Origin: Desertivirga brevis
Lineage (GTDB): Bacteria > Bacteroidota > Bacteroidia > Sphingobacteriales > Sphingobacteriaceae
DNA length: 64,000 bases
Direction: 5' to 3'
Assembly (NCBI RefSeq): GCF_017355835.1
Contig: NZ_JAFEWF010000010.1
Location: 1-64,000 of the forward strand
In this document: piece by piece, positions 54,201 through 63,082 of the stretch
How positions within the stretch are numbered: the stretch's first letter is position 1
Layout: each line of letters starts with the position of its first letter
Translations under genes and position numbers: made by a program
Notes under the pieces: generated by a model
Database searches by the model: none
The model's input: only the letters and a program-made list of their open reading frames with translations
Told to the model about the DNA's origin: nothing

Positions 54201-55011
54201 CGCCTTCAGCTACTGCAGGGCCATTATTTTTTACGGTAACCGTAAATATCACATTGTCTCCAACATTCGGTGTTGCGTTATTAACCGTTTTGGTAACTGC
54301 AATATCTCTTGTTTGTAAGACAACCGGAGTGGGGATATTATCATCCAAAGGACTTCCATCTCCGTCTCCATCCGGATCAGTCGAATTATTCGAGTCGTCA
54401 AAAACCGGAGTATCATCATTTGTTACAGCGCTAACCCTGGCCGTATTATTATAAGTAGTACCACCCGCAGCTCCATTCAGCTTAACACTTAAGTTAATGG
54501 TAATCGTTGCAGATGCTCCGGCAACAAGGGTACTATTTGCCGGATCTAATAAAGCAGAGTTAGCAGCAGTACCATCATATCCCGCCGCCAAAGCAATCGT
54601 TCCTGTTTTAGCAGGAGCTGCGATAAGCGTATAAGTTAAAGGCGAGGGAAAGGTATTTGTTAATACATCAGTAACCTGAACCTTTTTTAAGTCTATAGTT
54701 CCAAAATTCTTTATCGTTATTGTATAAAGAACGTCGTAAGAACCGTCTGCTTTAATTGTTGAAACAGTTGCTGTTTTACCTATCCCGATTACAGGGAAAA
54801 TAACAGGCGTTTGATCAGATAAAAGCCTGTTGATTGTCAAACCATCGTTTGATATATCTGATACAGACACATTACCAGGTGCTGTACCGGTTGCCGTTGC
54901 CGTGTTCTTTGCCTGTAAGGTAACCTGTGCAAAAGAATCCTGGCGACCCGTAAGTAGTAAAAGGCCAATTACCGGTAAGGTAATTTTCAAAAATGTCTTT
55001 GTAATATTCAT
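51211..55011 (-). CDS. Secreted DUF11/Ig-like repeat adhesin with gliding-type T9SS C-terminal domain
   Basis: A 1266-aa surface protein. Residues 1-29 form a signal peptide (LPVIGLLLLTGRQDSFAQ). Residues about 30-60 (NTATATGTAPGNVSVSDISN) are the tail of a DUF11-type domain whose body is missing from this chain. A complete DUF11 domain spans about 72-225 and a CARDB-like one about 237-352. Then come six Ig-like units of about 110 aa to about residue 1010, another DUF11 domain about 1020-1165, and the sorting domain from about 1178 (IPEGFSPNGDGVNDKFEL, LEIYNRWGNLVYKN, DGTYYYIAIIDG). That last domain marks it as T9SS type B cargo. PorP and PorE-like partners follow. See the finding on domain splitting. 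Confidence 0.92.
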   Translation of the reverse strand: MNITKTFLKITLPVIGLLLLTGRQDSFAQVTLQAKNTATATGTAPGNVSVSDISNDGLTINRLLSDQTPVIFPVIGIGKTATVSTIKADGSYDVLYTITIKNFGTIDLKKVQVTDVLTNTFPSPLTYTLIAAPAKTGTIALAAGYDGTAANSALLDPANSTLVAGASATITINLSVKLNGAAGGTTYNNTARVSAVTNDDTPVFDDSNNSTDPDGDGDGSPLDDNIPTPVVLQTRDIAVTKTVNNATPNVGDNVIFTVTVKNNGPAVAEGVEVVDLLPAGYTFVSASPSAGAYDPATGKWTVGTLTNAATQTLAVTGKVVPAKTAAEYKNTASSNLIADSESSNNSASVSTTPVQLPPVPVNDSKTGNTLGADVTLNILSNDKVSDGSLATSSNSTIDIDVNTPGVQTTFTKTGEGVWTYNSTTGEVTFNPDAGFTVDPTPLAYTLKETLTGLSANATVTITYIPTNPVAEDDSSTGNTLGANATVNLLTNDKLGDSSGALPGLVTVDLDLTTAGVQTTLTVALEGVWTYNTATGALVFDPNTGFTKDPTAIPYTLTEKLTGLSDNATVSMTYVKGPPVASDDSSTANTPGTNVTQNILTNDKLSDGSSALPALVAVDLDPSTPAIDLTKTVTGEGVWTYNPVTGNLTFDPNSGFTTDPTALPYKLTETLTGLSANASVTVGYTKVPPVAANDSSLGNTPGATVTQNILTNDKLSDGTDALPALVTVDLDPSSPAIDVTKTVTGEGVWTYDPTTGNLTFDPNAGFTTDPTALPYKLIEKITGLSANATVTVGYTEVPPVAANDSSTGNTPGANVTQNILTNDKLSDGSPALPALVTIDLDPSTPTIDLSRTVAGEGVWTYDPATGNLTFDPNTGFTTNPTALPYKLIEKITGLSSSASVTVTYAKLPPDAVNDIGTSTVPGVNVVNILTNDKLSDGSPATPDKIIVDLDPSTPGVQNTKTVTGEGTWTYDPATGNTTFVPVFGFITNPTPIPYELKEVGTGLTDIATISFNTAISLKIGIGKTVSAPKLEGNGSYTFTYTMNVKNYGNVALNDVKVTDDLKTAFPSPMNVKVNAIIASGTLKANIGYNGTNNLELLSAGSTLPIGATETITLTVNVMPNGSSGVFENSATATGTGANTGGVTTDVSNDGLNPDPNGNNNPSEGGEAKPTPISLDPTNVVIPEGFSPNGDGVNDKFELENVGPRRINLEIYNRWGNLVYKNPDYKNDWDGTCNAGIYVGQNVPDGTYYYIAIIDGKEKRVRFITINR
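51985..53945 (-). repeat. Six Ig-like repeats of about 110 aa
   Basis: The segment that encodes NILTNDKLSDG recurs at about 52216, 52543, 52873, 53203, 53533 and 53863: five intervals of 327 or 330 bp. Units are similar but not identical, so this is older than the MBG array at 1-2165. Each unit carries GEGVWTY-P-TG and LPYKL-EK-TGLS-NA motifs. Confidence 0.9.
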
Positions 55012-55031
55012 TTTATATGTTCTCCCGGTAA

Positions 55032-58000
55032 TTAATTCAATTTGACATTAACTGTAAGTGTGATCGTTCCTTCTGCATTAGCCGGCAAAGTAGAGGAGGC
55101 CGCAGTAAGAAGGTTTTTATCCGCAGCACCATTGAAATTGGCATTTGCAACTAAAGAACCGGTCGCATTAATATTAACCTTCGTGAAGGTTTTAGGAGAT
55201 GGGAAGGTTAAAGCCAGATCATCCTCTACCTGTACATTACTTAGCGCAGTTGATCCTGAATTTTTCACTTTAAACGAGAAGGTTACATTATAACTTCCAT
55301 CGTTTTGCTGTACCGGAGTACCAGCCGTTTTAGATACCGCTATCTGACAATCCTCAATGTTAACGGTGATATCATCCTGACTGGTAGTACAAGGGCCATT
55401 AGAGGTAGTCCAACGCAATTGATAAGCACCTTGAATAAGACCATTTACACTCGCATTAGCGGCATTTACATTACTGAAAACAGGATCGCTCGCTCCGGCA
55501 GGTTTAGTTATTACTGACCATGTTCCAACACCGGAAACAGGGGCAGTTGCATTAAGCTGAACAGGAGCATATAAACAATAGGTTGCAGAAACAGGTCCCG
55601 CATCAGCTGTTGACGGAGGATCAAATGCTGTGATAGTAACTTCATCTTCATTGGTACAGCTGCTTCCATTAGCAAGTGTCCACTTTAGTACATATACACC
55701 TGCCTTTAAATTGCTGATCGAGGTACTGGCTACTGTAGGATTTGCAAAAGCAGGGCTGCTACTTACGGGCTTTGAAGCAACTGTCCAGGTTCCAAGTTCA
55801 GAACCAACTGCTGCGTTTGCTGCAAGGGTCACACTCCCTGTTCCACCAATAGCGTTTGTACATGTAGTTTGATCTGATCCTGCATTTGCGGCTGAAGGAG
55901 TTACATCCGTAACATTCACGCTAACAGTCTGAGATGACGGAGTACAAGAACCACTTTTTATTTCCCATTTAAAAATATAAGGGTTGCCGGGTGCAGCATT
56001 TAAGTTTGTAACAGTAGTAGTTGGAGAATTTGGCGCTGTGATAACAGGGGTACTTGTTCCACCGCTAACATAAGTCCAGGTACCATTTCCAATCAGAGGT
56101 GTAGTTCCGGTTAATACAACCCTGTCTGTACAAGCTGAAGTCTGAGCAGCCATAGGCTGAACAGTTGTAGGAGGGTTCGAAACCGTAATTCTAAGTACAT
56201 CTTTGTTCGATTGAGTACCACTGCAATTAGCATTACTTACGGTCCATTCTAGTATGTAAACACCAGCCTTGGTAAGGCCAGTAACCGTAGTAGATGCTGA
56301 ACTTGTACTGGTAATTACAGCTGTTCCTCCTGTTGGCTGGCTTCTGATACTCCAGGCTCCTGTTCCAATCAATGGTGCTGTCGCAGCTATAGAAACACTT
56401 GTTCCATTTGCAGTACAAAGATCCTGGTCTGTACCAGCGTCAGCTGTGGATGGTGGACCACTCACATTAATGGTAACATCATCTGTTACAGTACCACAGC
56501 CTCCGCTTGTGATGGTATATCTAAATACATAGCTACTACCAGGTATAAGGTCCGATAGAACTGCGTAAGAGGTATTAGGATTTTGAGATAATGTATGAGC
56601 AGGGCCTGATACATAGCTCCAGTTTCCCATACTTCCCTCGTTACCCTGTAATAAAGTTGTTGTGGTATTACATAAGTTCTGGTCAGCTCCAGCGTTCGCC
56701 GACTTTCCAACAGTAATTTTTACAGTTGAAGAAGATGGAGCACAAATAGAACCATTTGTAATCGTCCATTTGAAAATATAAACTCCCAGATCGAGGTTGC
56801 TTACTGTTGCAGCTGAATTATTCAGACTGGAGAATGTAGGATTATTTGGTCCGCTTACTACTGACCATAGTCCCGTTCCGACAGTTGGACTGTTCGCTGC
56901 AAGGCTTACAGAAGTCGCATCACAAAGCACTTGGTCGGAACCTGCAACTGATGTTGTTGGAGGTTCGCTGATGTTATAAGTGATTTCAGCTGAAGAACTT
57001 GAACAAGCACCATTTGAGATAGTCCATTTAAATTTATAGCGGCCTGGTGTAAGTCCCGAAACCGTAGTAGCCGCGGAATTTGGGTCAGCTATTACTGCCC
57101 CACCGGGACCAGCAGTTTGTGTCCAGTAGCCTGTCTCAGCGGCAGCGGGGGTGTTTCCCTGTAAATTAATATCGGTCAAACTACAAACGTTTACAGTGGG
57201 AGCACCCGTAATAGTTGCGACAGTGGTTGGTCCTGAAATAGTGATGGTTACAGTATCCCTGGTTGGATTACAAGAACCATTTTCCAGCCTCCATTCGAAT
57301 TTATAGGTACCATTAACCGCACCGGATACTGTAGTATTATAGACGCCAGCATTAAATGTCGGGGTATTAGGAGCACCAGCTATTAGGGTCCATGTACCAG
57401 TCTCAGCACCTGCTGGGGTATTTCCGGCTAAGGTAAAACTAGTGGTACCAGATGTCTTACATTGGTCTGCACCTGCAACAGCTTGTTTAGGACCGTTGCT
57501 GTTAGTCGTATTGATCGTAACATTATCGGTGATCGTACCGCAACTATTGCTGATCTTCCACTCTAAGTGATAAGTTTTATTTGCAAGTAAGCCAATAACA
57601 ACAGCATTAGGGTCATTGATGTTAGAAAACGCCAGAATACTAGCTGGTGAAGCAGGAGATTCTGATACAACTGACCATGTTCCTGTTTCATTTAATTGCG
57701 GCTGATTGGCACTCAACTTCACAGGAGTTCCGTAACAAGTACCTATATCTGCACCGGCATTAACAATAGTCGGATTAGATGCAACGATCACTCTTGTGTC
57801 TGACTGCGTATCTCCACAATCATTCTCACCGCCAGATACGATCCATCTGAATACGTATACTCCACTTACAAGATTAGAAATTCCAGTAGTACTAGATAAT
57901 TTGTTAGCGATAGTAGCTTTGTTTGGTCCGCTAACCTGGCTCCATTCGCCTCTTCCTGCGTCCCCCGCTGCCGGATCGTTTCCTGCAAGGGTAGCGGTTA

Positions 58001-59513
58001 CTGTACTACAAGCCAGTAATTGGGCAGTACCAGCGTTTGCCTGATATGGAGTTTTTGATACAATTATACTAATATCAGCAAATGCATCATTACAGCCACC
58101 GCTCGAGTTATCACTGTATCTCCTAAAACGGATAATGTATGTACCAGGCTTGTTAAGGCCTGTTATAATTTGAGGACTGTTTGCAGCAGTAGTGAAGTTA
58201 TTTAACCCAGAAAGAGTTTCAATGTCTGACCCTGCCGGGCTGCTAACAAGTGCCCATTGTGTCGTATTACCGCCACCTACAGTATAAGGAATACTCACCT
58301 GAGTAATGCCACAAGGCAAAATTTGAGGACTAGTCAGGCCTATATTTACAGATGGAGCGGCTGTATATCTTATTCTATAGGTACCCGTCGAAGTACAGCC
58401 AAATGCATTCGTTATTGTATAGGTAAAATTATAGTTTCCAGTTCCATTTAATCCGGAAATAGAAGTGGTCGGAACGTTTGGAGAATGAATGGTTACAGCA
58501 GTTGGATTAGTAGCGGCTGCAGTCCACTGTACAGTTTCGCCTGTGTATTGAGGTTTAGCACCTTCGAGGGTAGTAGAGGTACGGCCGTCACAATAAGTAA
58601 GCGTTGGATTTCCGGCAGTCGTTACGCTCTGTGTTGGAGGTCCAACATTGATAGTAACATCCTTAAATCCACTTGCACATGGACCAACAACGGTCCAACG
58701 AACCACATATGTTCCTTCTACCAGATTACTGATGGTGGCATCATTTCTATTAACATTATTAAAGGAAGGAATACTCGGGCCGCTTATAAAAGACCAGGTT
58801 CCCTGCTGTCCATTACCTGCACCTCCGTATGATGCATTCAATTGCACAGAGCCAGTCACCGTATAGCAACTAACATTTACAGGGCTGGATGCTGTTACAG
58901 GCGAAATGGCACCTAAGTTAGTTACCTTTATATCTGAAGTAGTACTACAAGATCCATTAGTTATTGTCCATCTGAAAACAGTTACCCCTACTGTATTTCC
59001 TGTAGCTGGAAGATTAACGGTGGCAGTGGGTGAAGTTTGAGGAGAAGGAACAGGCAAATTGCCGCTTACAACCGACCATGTACCCGTTTCCCCAGGCTTA
59101 ACCGCATTAGCAGCCATAGTAAGTACTCCTGGACATTGATTGATGTCCTGACCTGCATTAGCCACTGTTAAGTTTGAAGCGATGTACTTTGCATCGTCGA
59201 CAACGGGCGAGCCATCAGTGCATTTAGCGGATAAACGAAATGTGTATTCCACATTCTGCGCATATCCAGTTACTGTGGCTTTAGCAACTCCAGCAGATAC
59301 AGTTGTAGTAGAAACAGTCACTGCGGGCCCGGAAATCTGGGTCCAGACAGCTCCCGAAGCAAAATTACCTGTAGCGGTACCATTTAGTTCGAAAGGAAGG
59401 CCCGGACATATTGCCCTGTCCGCCCCGGCGTTAATTGTACAATTTTGAGCCTTTGCAAGATTGGCATAAAGTATAATAAAGGCCGTGCAAAAAATCTGTA
59501 AAAATTTATTCAT
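55032..59513 (-). CDS. Giant secreted PKD-like repeat protein ending in an incomplete DUF11 domain
   Basis: A 1493-aa secreted protein. The signal peptide is LQIFCTAFIILYANLAKAQ. About 15 PKD-like units of 80-100 aa follow, each with an opening such as NAGADRAICPG or AGSDQVLCDA and a closing GVYIFKWTITNG-like strand. Most carry two cysteines, probably as intradomain disulphides. From about residue 1389 (CQIAVSKTAG) a DUF11-type domain begins, but it stops at ITLTVNVKLN, before its last strands. There is no T9SS sorting domain, lipobox or membrane helix at the end. The next gene starts 20 bp later and encodes the missing strands at its mature N-terminus. A surface fibre or adhesin role is inferred. 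Confidence 0.9.
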   Translation of the reverse strand: MNKFLQIFCTAFIILYANLAKAQNCTINAGADRAICPGLPFELNGTATGNFASGAVWTQISGPAVTVSTTTVSAGVAKATVTGYAQNVEYTFRLSAKCTDGSPVVDDAKYIASNLTVANAGQDINQCPGVLTMAANAVKPGETGTWSVVSGNLPVPSPQTSPTATVNLPATGNTVGVTVFRWTITNGSCSTTSDIKVTNLGAISPVTASSPVNVSCYTVTGSVQLNASYGGAGNGQQGTWSFISGPSIPSFNNVNRNDATISNLVEGTYVVRWTVVGPCASGFKDVTINVGPPTQSVTTAGNPTLTYCDGRTSTTLEGAKPQYTGETVQWTAAATNPTAVTIHSPNVPTTSISGLNGTGNYNFTYTITNAFGCTSTGTYRIRYTAAPSVNIGLTSPQILPCGITQVSIPYTVGGGNTTQWALVSSPAGSDIETLSGLNNFTTAANSPQIITGLNKPGTYIIRFRRYSDNSSGGCNDAFADISIIVSKTPYQANAGTAQLLACSTVTATLAGNDPAAGDAGRGEWSQVSGPNKATIANKLSSTTGISNLVSGVYVFRWIVSGGENDCGDTQSDTRVIVASNPTIVNAGADIGTCYGTPVKLSANQPQLNETGTWSVVSESPASPASILAFSNINDPNAVVIGLLANKTYHLEWKISNSCGTITDNVTINTTNSNGPKQAVAGADQCKTSGTTSFTLAGNTPAGAETGTWTLIAGAPNTPTFNAGVYNTTVSGAVNGTYKFEWRLENGSCNPTRDTVTITISGPTTVATITGAPTVNVCSLTDINLQGNTPAAAETGYWTQTAGPGGAVIADPNSAATTVSGLTPGRYKFKWTISNGACSSSSAEITYNISEPPTTSVAGSDQVLCDATSVSLAANSPTVGTGLWSVVSGPNNPTFSSLNNSAATVSNLDLGVYIFKWTITNGSICAPSSSTVKITVGKSANAGADQNLCNTTTTLLQGNEGSMGNWSYVSGPAHTLSQNPNTSYAVLSDLIPGSSYVFRYTITSGGCGTVTDDVTINVSGPPSTADAGTDQDLCTANGTSVSIAATAPLIGTGAWSIRSQPTGGTAVITSTSSASTTVTGLTKAGVYILEWTVSNANCSGTQSNKDVLRITVSNPPTTVQPMAAQTSACTDRVVLTGTTPLIGNGTWTYVSGGTSTPVITAPNSPTTTVTNLNAAPGNPYIFKWEIKSGSCTPSSQTVSVNVTDVTPSAANAGSDQTTCTNAIGGTGSVTLAANAAVGSELGTWTVASKPVSSSPAFANPTVASTSISNLKAGVYVLKWTLANGSSCTNEDEVTITAFDPPSTADAGPVSATYCLYAPVQLNATAPVSGVGTWSVITKPAGASDPVFSNVNAANASVNGLIQGAYQLRWTTSNGPCTTSQDDITVNIEDCQIAVSKTAGTPVQQNDGSYNVTFSFKVKNSGSTALSNVQVEDDLALTFPSPKTFTKVNINATGSLVANANFNGAADKNLLTAASSTLPANAEGTITLTVNVKLN

Positions 59514-59862
59514 ATGTTAAAAGTTTAGGCAATACCTGCCCATGTCAATTGCAATTGAAATATTAGAAGGAAAATAAATGAAAGGAAGATGGATCTTTCA
59601 ATAGGTATCCATACGAAGATCGCGACAGGTAAAAATTCTACATATAATTTTATTATATTATAACGAAAATGAAGTTCCTCTTACTTCACAAATAAACTCA
59701 TCTATAAATATGTATTATATAAGGCACATACTTACAGCAAAGATATTCTTAATTTAAAAGAATTAATGTAGAAATTAAAAGAAAAAAAATGTAGTATAAA
59801 TTCTACAATTAGAGGTATTAAAGGTCTGTACCGTTTCTTTATTTTTTGAACTAGTTGAGGTT
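59514..59862. other. Intergenic region upstream of the giant adhesin operon
   Basis: 349 bp, very AT-rich. It contains a terminator candidate for the SGNH gene at 59782-59807 and should hold the operon promoter. I see no exact TAnnTTTG box and no small gene. Confidence 0.45.
59782..59807 (-). terminator. Terminator candidate after the SGNH gene
   Basis: TGTAG/CTACA stem (59790-59794 with 59803-59807) with an 8-nt loop. On the minus strand it is followed by a run of eight T (59789-59782). The stem is short but the T-run is strong. It lies about 55 bp past the SGNH stop. Confidence 0.45.
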
Positions 59863-60993
59863 CTAATGAAAAGGAAAGGACGAAACATAGAAGAATTTTT
59901 CGGGTAAAAAAGTCTGATCTTCTGCCAAGAAGTAGTCAAGGAGCCCAAAGCCCGTGTCGGAGTTGTATGTTCTCAAGTCCTGAAATACTGTTCTATTCAT
60001 GCACCCCAAGGTACCTCTAAGCATATTCCTGGTAACGATAGGACGGCCAGACTTACGCAGCTCTTTATCTAGCAACGTTTTTGGTAGTCGTACTTCTCCT
60101 TTCAAATGTTTAATTATTTCATCTGTAAATATTATCGCTCCGTTTTTCTTTAGGTGGCTTTGGTCATAAAAATAATCTTTATTTAGATAAATTGAATTTT
60201 TAGTATCATAGCGAATGTAAGAAACCGCTGGATGTGATAACTTTTGAATTCTAGTTTCAAACCTTGAATTATGGTTTTTAAAATTTGGAGAATAGACCAG
60301 ATAGAGCTTTATATTATTATGAAGACATAAATCCTGTAATCTATCAAATGCTCGTATTTTCTCAGGCAATTCAGATTCTTTTTCATACTTCTGTACATCA
60401 TTTTGAAAAGTAAACTGCCGGTTTTTCCTTTGAAATGAGATCGGCATAGACCCACAATGCATGAGTGTATCCAGAGTAGTGAAAGACTTTCTTCTTATAT
60501 CAAAATTTTTTTTATTGATACGTGACAGTATGAAAAACTTAGACAAAAAGTTCTTCTCTCCCCTTTTAATCATTTCATCATTTATATACTTATACTTTGC
60601 AAGGGGGTATAGCCTGTCCAACCTAAAGGTGATGGATTCATTTGGTAGTAATTCATAGGGATCATCCAAGGCTAATAGTACAAGCTTTGGTTTTTTATTA
60701 TGGGTAATCAACGACCTTAATAAAAACTCATGAAACTCAATGTTCGACCCGGGATAAGAAAGGTTATAACTGGAAACATTTAAAGAGTCGCCTATTTGGC
60801 TGGCAATTATATTTCTTGCCCCTCGTGATGAACCTAAAACAACAATGTCTTTATTCATCTTACCATTCAAAACAAGTTCCAGTCGTTTATCTTTCTCCAT
60901 TGAAGGTGAAACCAGTAGAAAAGCATAGAACAATTTATCAAATAGAAAAAAAACAGAAGAGAACAGCAATATTTGAGTAAGGAACTTTTTCAT
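59863..60993 (-). CDS. SGNH-hydrolase-like partner of MBOAT
   Basis: A protein of about 376 aa with one N-terminal hydrophobic segment (ILLFSSVFFLFDKLFYAFLL) as a membrane anchor. The first SGNH block is VVLGSSRGARNI, with Ser as possible nucleophile, then YNLSYPGSN as the Gly/Asn block. The C-terminal Asp-His pair is DQSHLKKNGA. DltD, AlgJ/X and similar proteins finish O-acyl transfer begun by an MBOAT. The MBOAT gene lies 4 bp upstream, which supports that pairing. I use the ATG at 60993; an upstream start would overlap the MBOAT gene. Confidence 0.85.
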   Translation of the reverse strand: MKKFLTQILLFSSVFFLFDKLFYAFLLVSPSMEKDKRLELVLNGKMNKDIVVLGSSRGARNIIASQIGDSLNVSSYNLSYPGSNIEFHEFLLRSLITHNKKPKLVLLALDDPYELLPNESITFRLDRLYPLAKYKYINDEMIKRGEKNFLSKFFILSRINKKNFDIRRKSFTTLDTLMHCGSMPISFQRKNRQFTFQNDVQKYEKESELPEKIRAFDRLQDLCLHNNIKLYLVYSPNFKNHNSRFETRIQKLSHPAVSYIRYDTKNSIYLNKDYFYDQSHLKKNGAIIFTDEIIKHLKGEVRLPKTLLDKELRKSGRPIVTRNMLRGTLGCMNRTVFQDLRTYNSDTGFGLLDYFLAEDQTFLPEKFFYVSSFPFH

Positions 60994-60997
60994 ATTC

Positions 60998-62446
60998 TTA
61001 GAATTGGAAATAAATAAATTGTTGTTCCTTCCCATTAAATATGAAAAGCAAAATGAGGATCAGGAAATAGAAACTCCAGCGGTAGGCTTTCTGCCATCTC
61101 AGCCCAAATCTTTCAATAGCATATTGATTTTCCCTGCCCTGCCATTCAATCAAAACAAAAAAGACGATGAGAATAAGAATTATCACAGGATTGTGCATCC
61201 CCTGAAACACCGGGAACTCAAAAACTGAAGGCGATAGAATCTCAGAAATATAAGTTGTGGCGTGGCTGATACTATCTGCTCTGAAGAATATCCAGGCGAA
61301 AACAGTCAAGTTAAAAGTTATAAACATCTGAAAAAGCTCTTTCAGCGTCGGCAGATCCTTTCCTTGTGCTACCGTCTCCATATTATTCCGATTTGTTTTC
61401 ATTACGATAGACGGCATAATATAAAGGGCGTTCAATGCTCCCCAGGCTATAAAAGTCCAGTTGGCACCATGCCATAAACCGCTGACAATAAAAATGATAA
61501 ATGTATTCCGGATACGCATCCAATTCCCTCCCTTGCTTCCGCCGAGTGGAATATACAAGTAGTCTTTAAACCAGGAAGAAAGCGATATGTGCCAGCGCCT
61601 CCAAAACTCGGCTATGTCTCTTGAAAAATAAGGAAAAGCGAAATTCCGTAGTAATTCTATACCAAAAAGTCTTGCTGTTCCTAATGCAATATCTGAATAG
61701 CCAGAAAAATCACCATAAATCTGAAACGCAAAAAACAATGCACCAAATGCCAGGGTGCTACCAGGATAATGGGCAGAATTATTAAAAATTTGATTCGCAA
61801 ACTCTGCACAGTTGTCTGCAATGATAACTTTTTTGAAAAGGCCCCAGAGAATCTGCCGTAGTCCGTCTACAGCTTTTGAGTAGTCAAAAGCTCTTGATCT
61901 TTTTATTTGCGGTAAAAGATGGGTTGCCCGTTCAATTGGACCGGCAACCAGTAAGGGGAAGAAACTTACAAAGACCGCATAATCTGTAAAGTTTCTTTCT
62001 GCCTTAATCCTGTCTTTATAGATATCTATTACATAGGAAAGACCGTGAAAGGTATAAAACGAAATCCCTACCGGGAGTATGACCTTTAGTGTCCAGGGAT
62101 CTAGATGTAAGCCCAGGTGAGCAAAGGCTTCGGAGAAAGATTCTGCAAAAAAGTTATAGTATTTAAAAACGCTAAGAAATCCGAGATTCACCGTTATGCT
62201 GAGAATAAACCAAAATTTCTTTAATTTTAGACTGGAAGCATCCTGCATTTTTAAGCCTGTAAAGTAGTCTAATAGCGTTGAAAACATTAACAGAAATAAG
62301 AAACGCCAGTCCCAGCAAGCATAGAAGAAGTAGCTCGCCACCAGCAATAATAAATTTTGAAGTTTTAGGTTTTTGTTTGTTGCAAACCAATACAATATAA
62401 ATACTATAGGTAGAAATATTGCAAAGTTTATGGAGTTAAAAAGCAT
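60998..62446 (-). CDS. MBOAT-family O-acyltransferase (AlgI/DltB-like)
   Basis: A 482-aa integral membrane protein with about 11 helices. AlgI-type motifs are present: FFPLLVAGPIERATHLLPQ, FQIYGDFSGYSDIALGTARL, FPYFSRDIAEFWRRWHISLS, YIPLGGSKGG, and the catalytic histidine in VSGLWHGANWTFIAWG at about residue 325. It would bring acyl groups (often acetyl) across the membrane for a cell-surface polymer, with the downstream SGNH protein. The acceptor could be the polysaccharide or another glycan. The neighbouring adhesin operon gives no further hint. Confidence 0.95.
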   Translation of the reverse strand: MLFNSINFAIFLPIVFILYWFATNKNLKLQNLLLLVASYFFYACWDWRFLFLLMFSTLLDYFTGLKMQDASSLKLKKFWFILSITVNLGFLSVFKYYNFFAESFSEAFAHLGLHLDPWTLKVILPVGISFYTFHGLSYVIDIYKDRIKAERNFTDYAVFVSFFPLLVAGPIERATHLLPQIKRSRAFDYSKAVDGLRQILWGLFKKVIIADNCAEFANQIFNNSAHYPGSTLAFGALFFAFQIYGDFSGYSDIALGTARLFGIELLRNFAFPYFSRDIAEFWRRWHISLSSWFKDYLYIPLGGSKGGNWMRIRNTFIIFIVSGLWHGANWTFIAWGALNALYIMPSIVMKTNRNNMETVAQGKDLPTLKELFQMFITFNLTVFAWIFFRADSISHATTYISEILSPSVFEFPVFQGMHNPVIILILIVFFVLIEWQGRENQYAIERFGLRWQKAYRWSFYFLILILLFIFNGKEQQFIYFQF

Positions 62447-63082
62447 AATTAATCAAGTCAGCCTTAGTACGTACGTTAATCTCAGTAGGTTCGCAGAAAT
62501 CATGTTCATAAAAATTATTGATAAAGAGGCGGTCAAAGCGATCGGTACCAACGAAACTGCACTTGCCACCACCCCTGCTGTTACTAAATAACCAGCAGCA
62601 GAAATTAGCGCAGCGGGTAAACCTTTAGGGGCAGTGAGGAGGGCTACAGATGTACGAACATCCAATCCAACTTCCGTTACTCAATTTTAGAAAAAATCAA
62701 ATAACACCAACGACTAGTAATCAATTTACAAGAAAGCTACACGTCAGTTATTTATATTATAAAAAATAAAATTAATTTATTATTTATCTCTATAAATACT
62801 ACAATTGTTTGCCCTTTGAAAAAATCTTGTGGCTACCAATTACAACTATGAACCAAATTGCCCATCTCAATCTAAACCTATTTTTAGGCCTAAGCTATCA
62901 TTACGGGTACTTAGTACTACAATCTTTTATTTACCTATATATCTACCATAATTCCAGCTGCGACTTTAAAACTTGTGACTTTGTGAAAGATTGAACGGAT
63001 GGAATACCGGGATTAATTAGCAATCCCATCTTACATTAACAAGGCCGGGAAGAAGCCGGATTTACAATCTTAAATTTAATTG
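62447..63082. other. Intergenic region, no firm gene
   Basis: 636 bp between the MBOAT gene and the plus-strand gene at the right edge. It holds a 70-codon minus-strand frame at 62453-62665, hydrophobic with a glycine/alanine pattern (GLPAALISAAGYLVTAGVV), which ends just before the MBOAT start. It could be a small membrane peptide, but nothing else supports it. The rest is very AT-rich. No RNA gene or terminator stands out. Confidence 0.4.

Noticed and set aside
55011..55032. A sequencing frameshift as the cause of the split DUF11 domain
   Set aside because: The downstream protein begins with a complete signal peptide after a 20-bp spacer, so joining the two frames would bury a signal peptide in the domain. 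It is not fully excluded that an ancestor had one fused gene.
62453..62665. 70-codon hydrophobic minus-strand frame upstream of the MBOAT gene
   Set aside because: It has a plausible membrane pattern, but no homology cue or ribosome site; noted only in the intergenic entry.
62809..62994. 61-codon plus-strand frame rich in Leu, Tyr and Ile
   Set aside because: AT-rich non-coding composition and no motif; likely chance.
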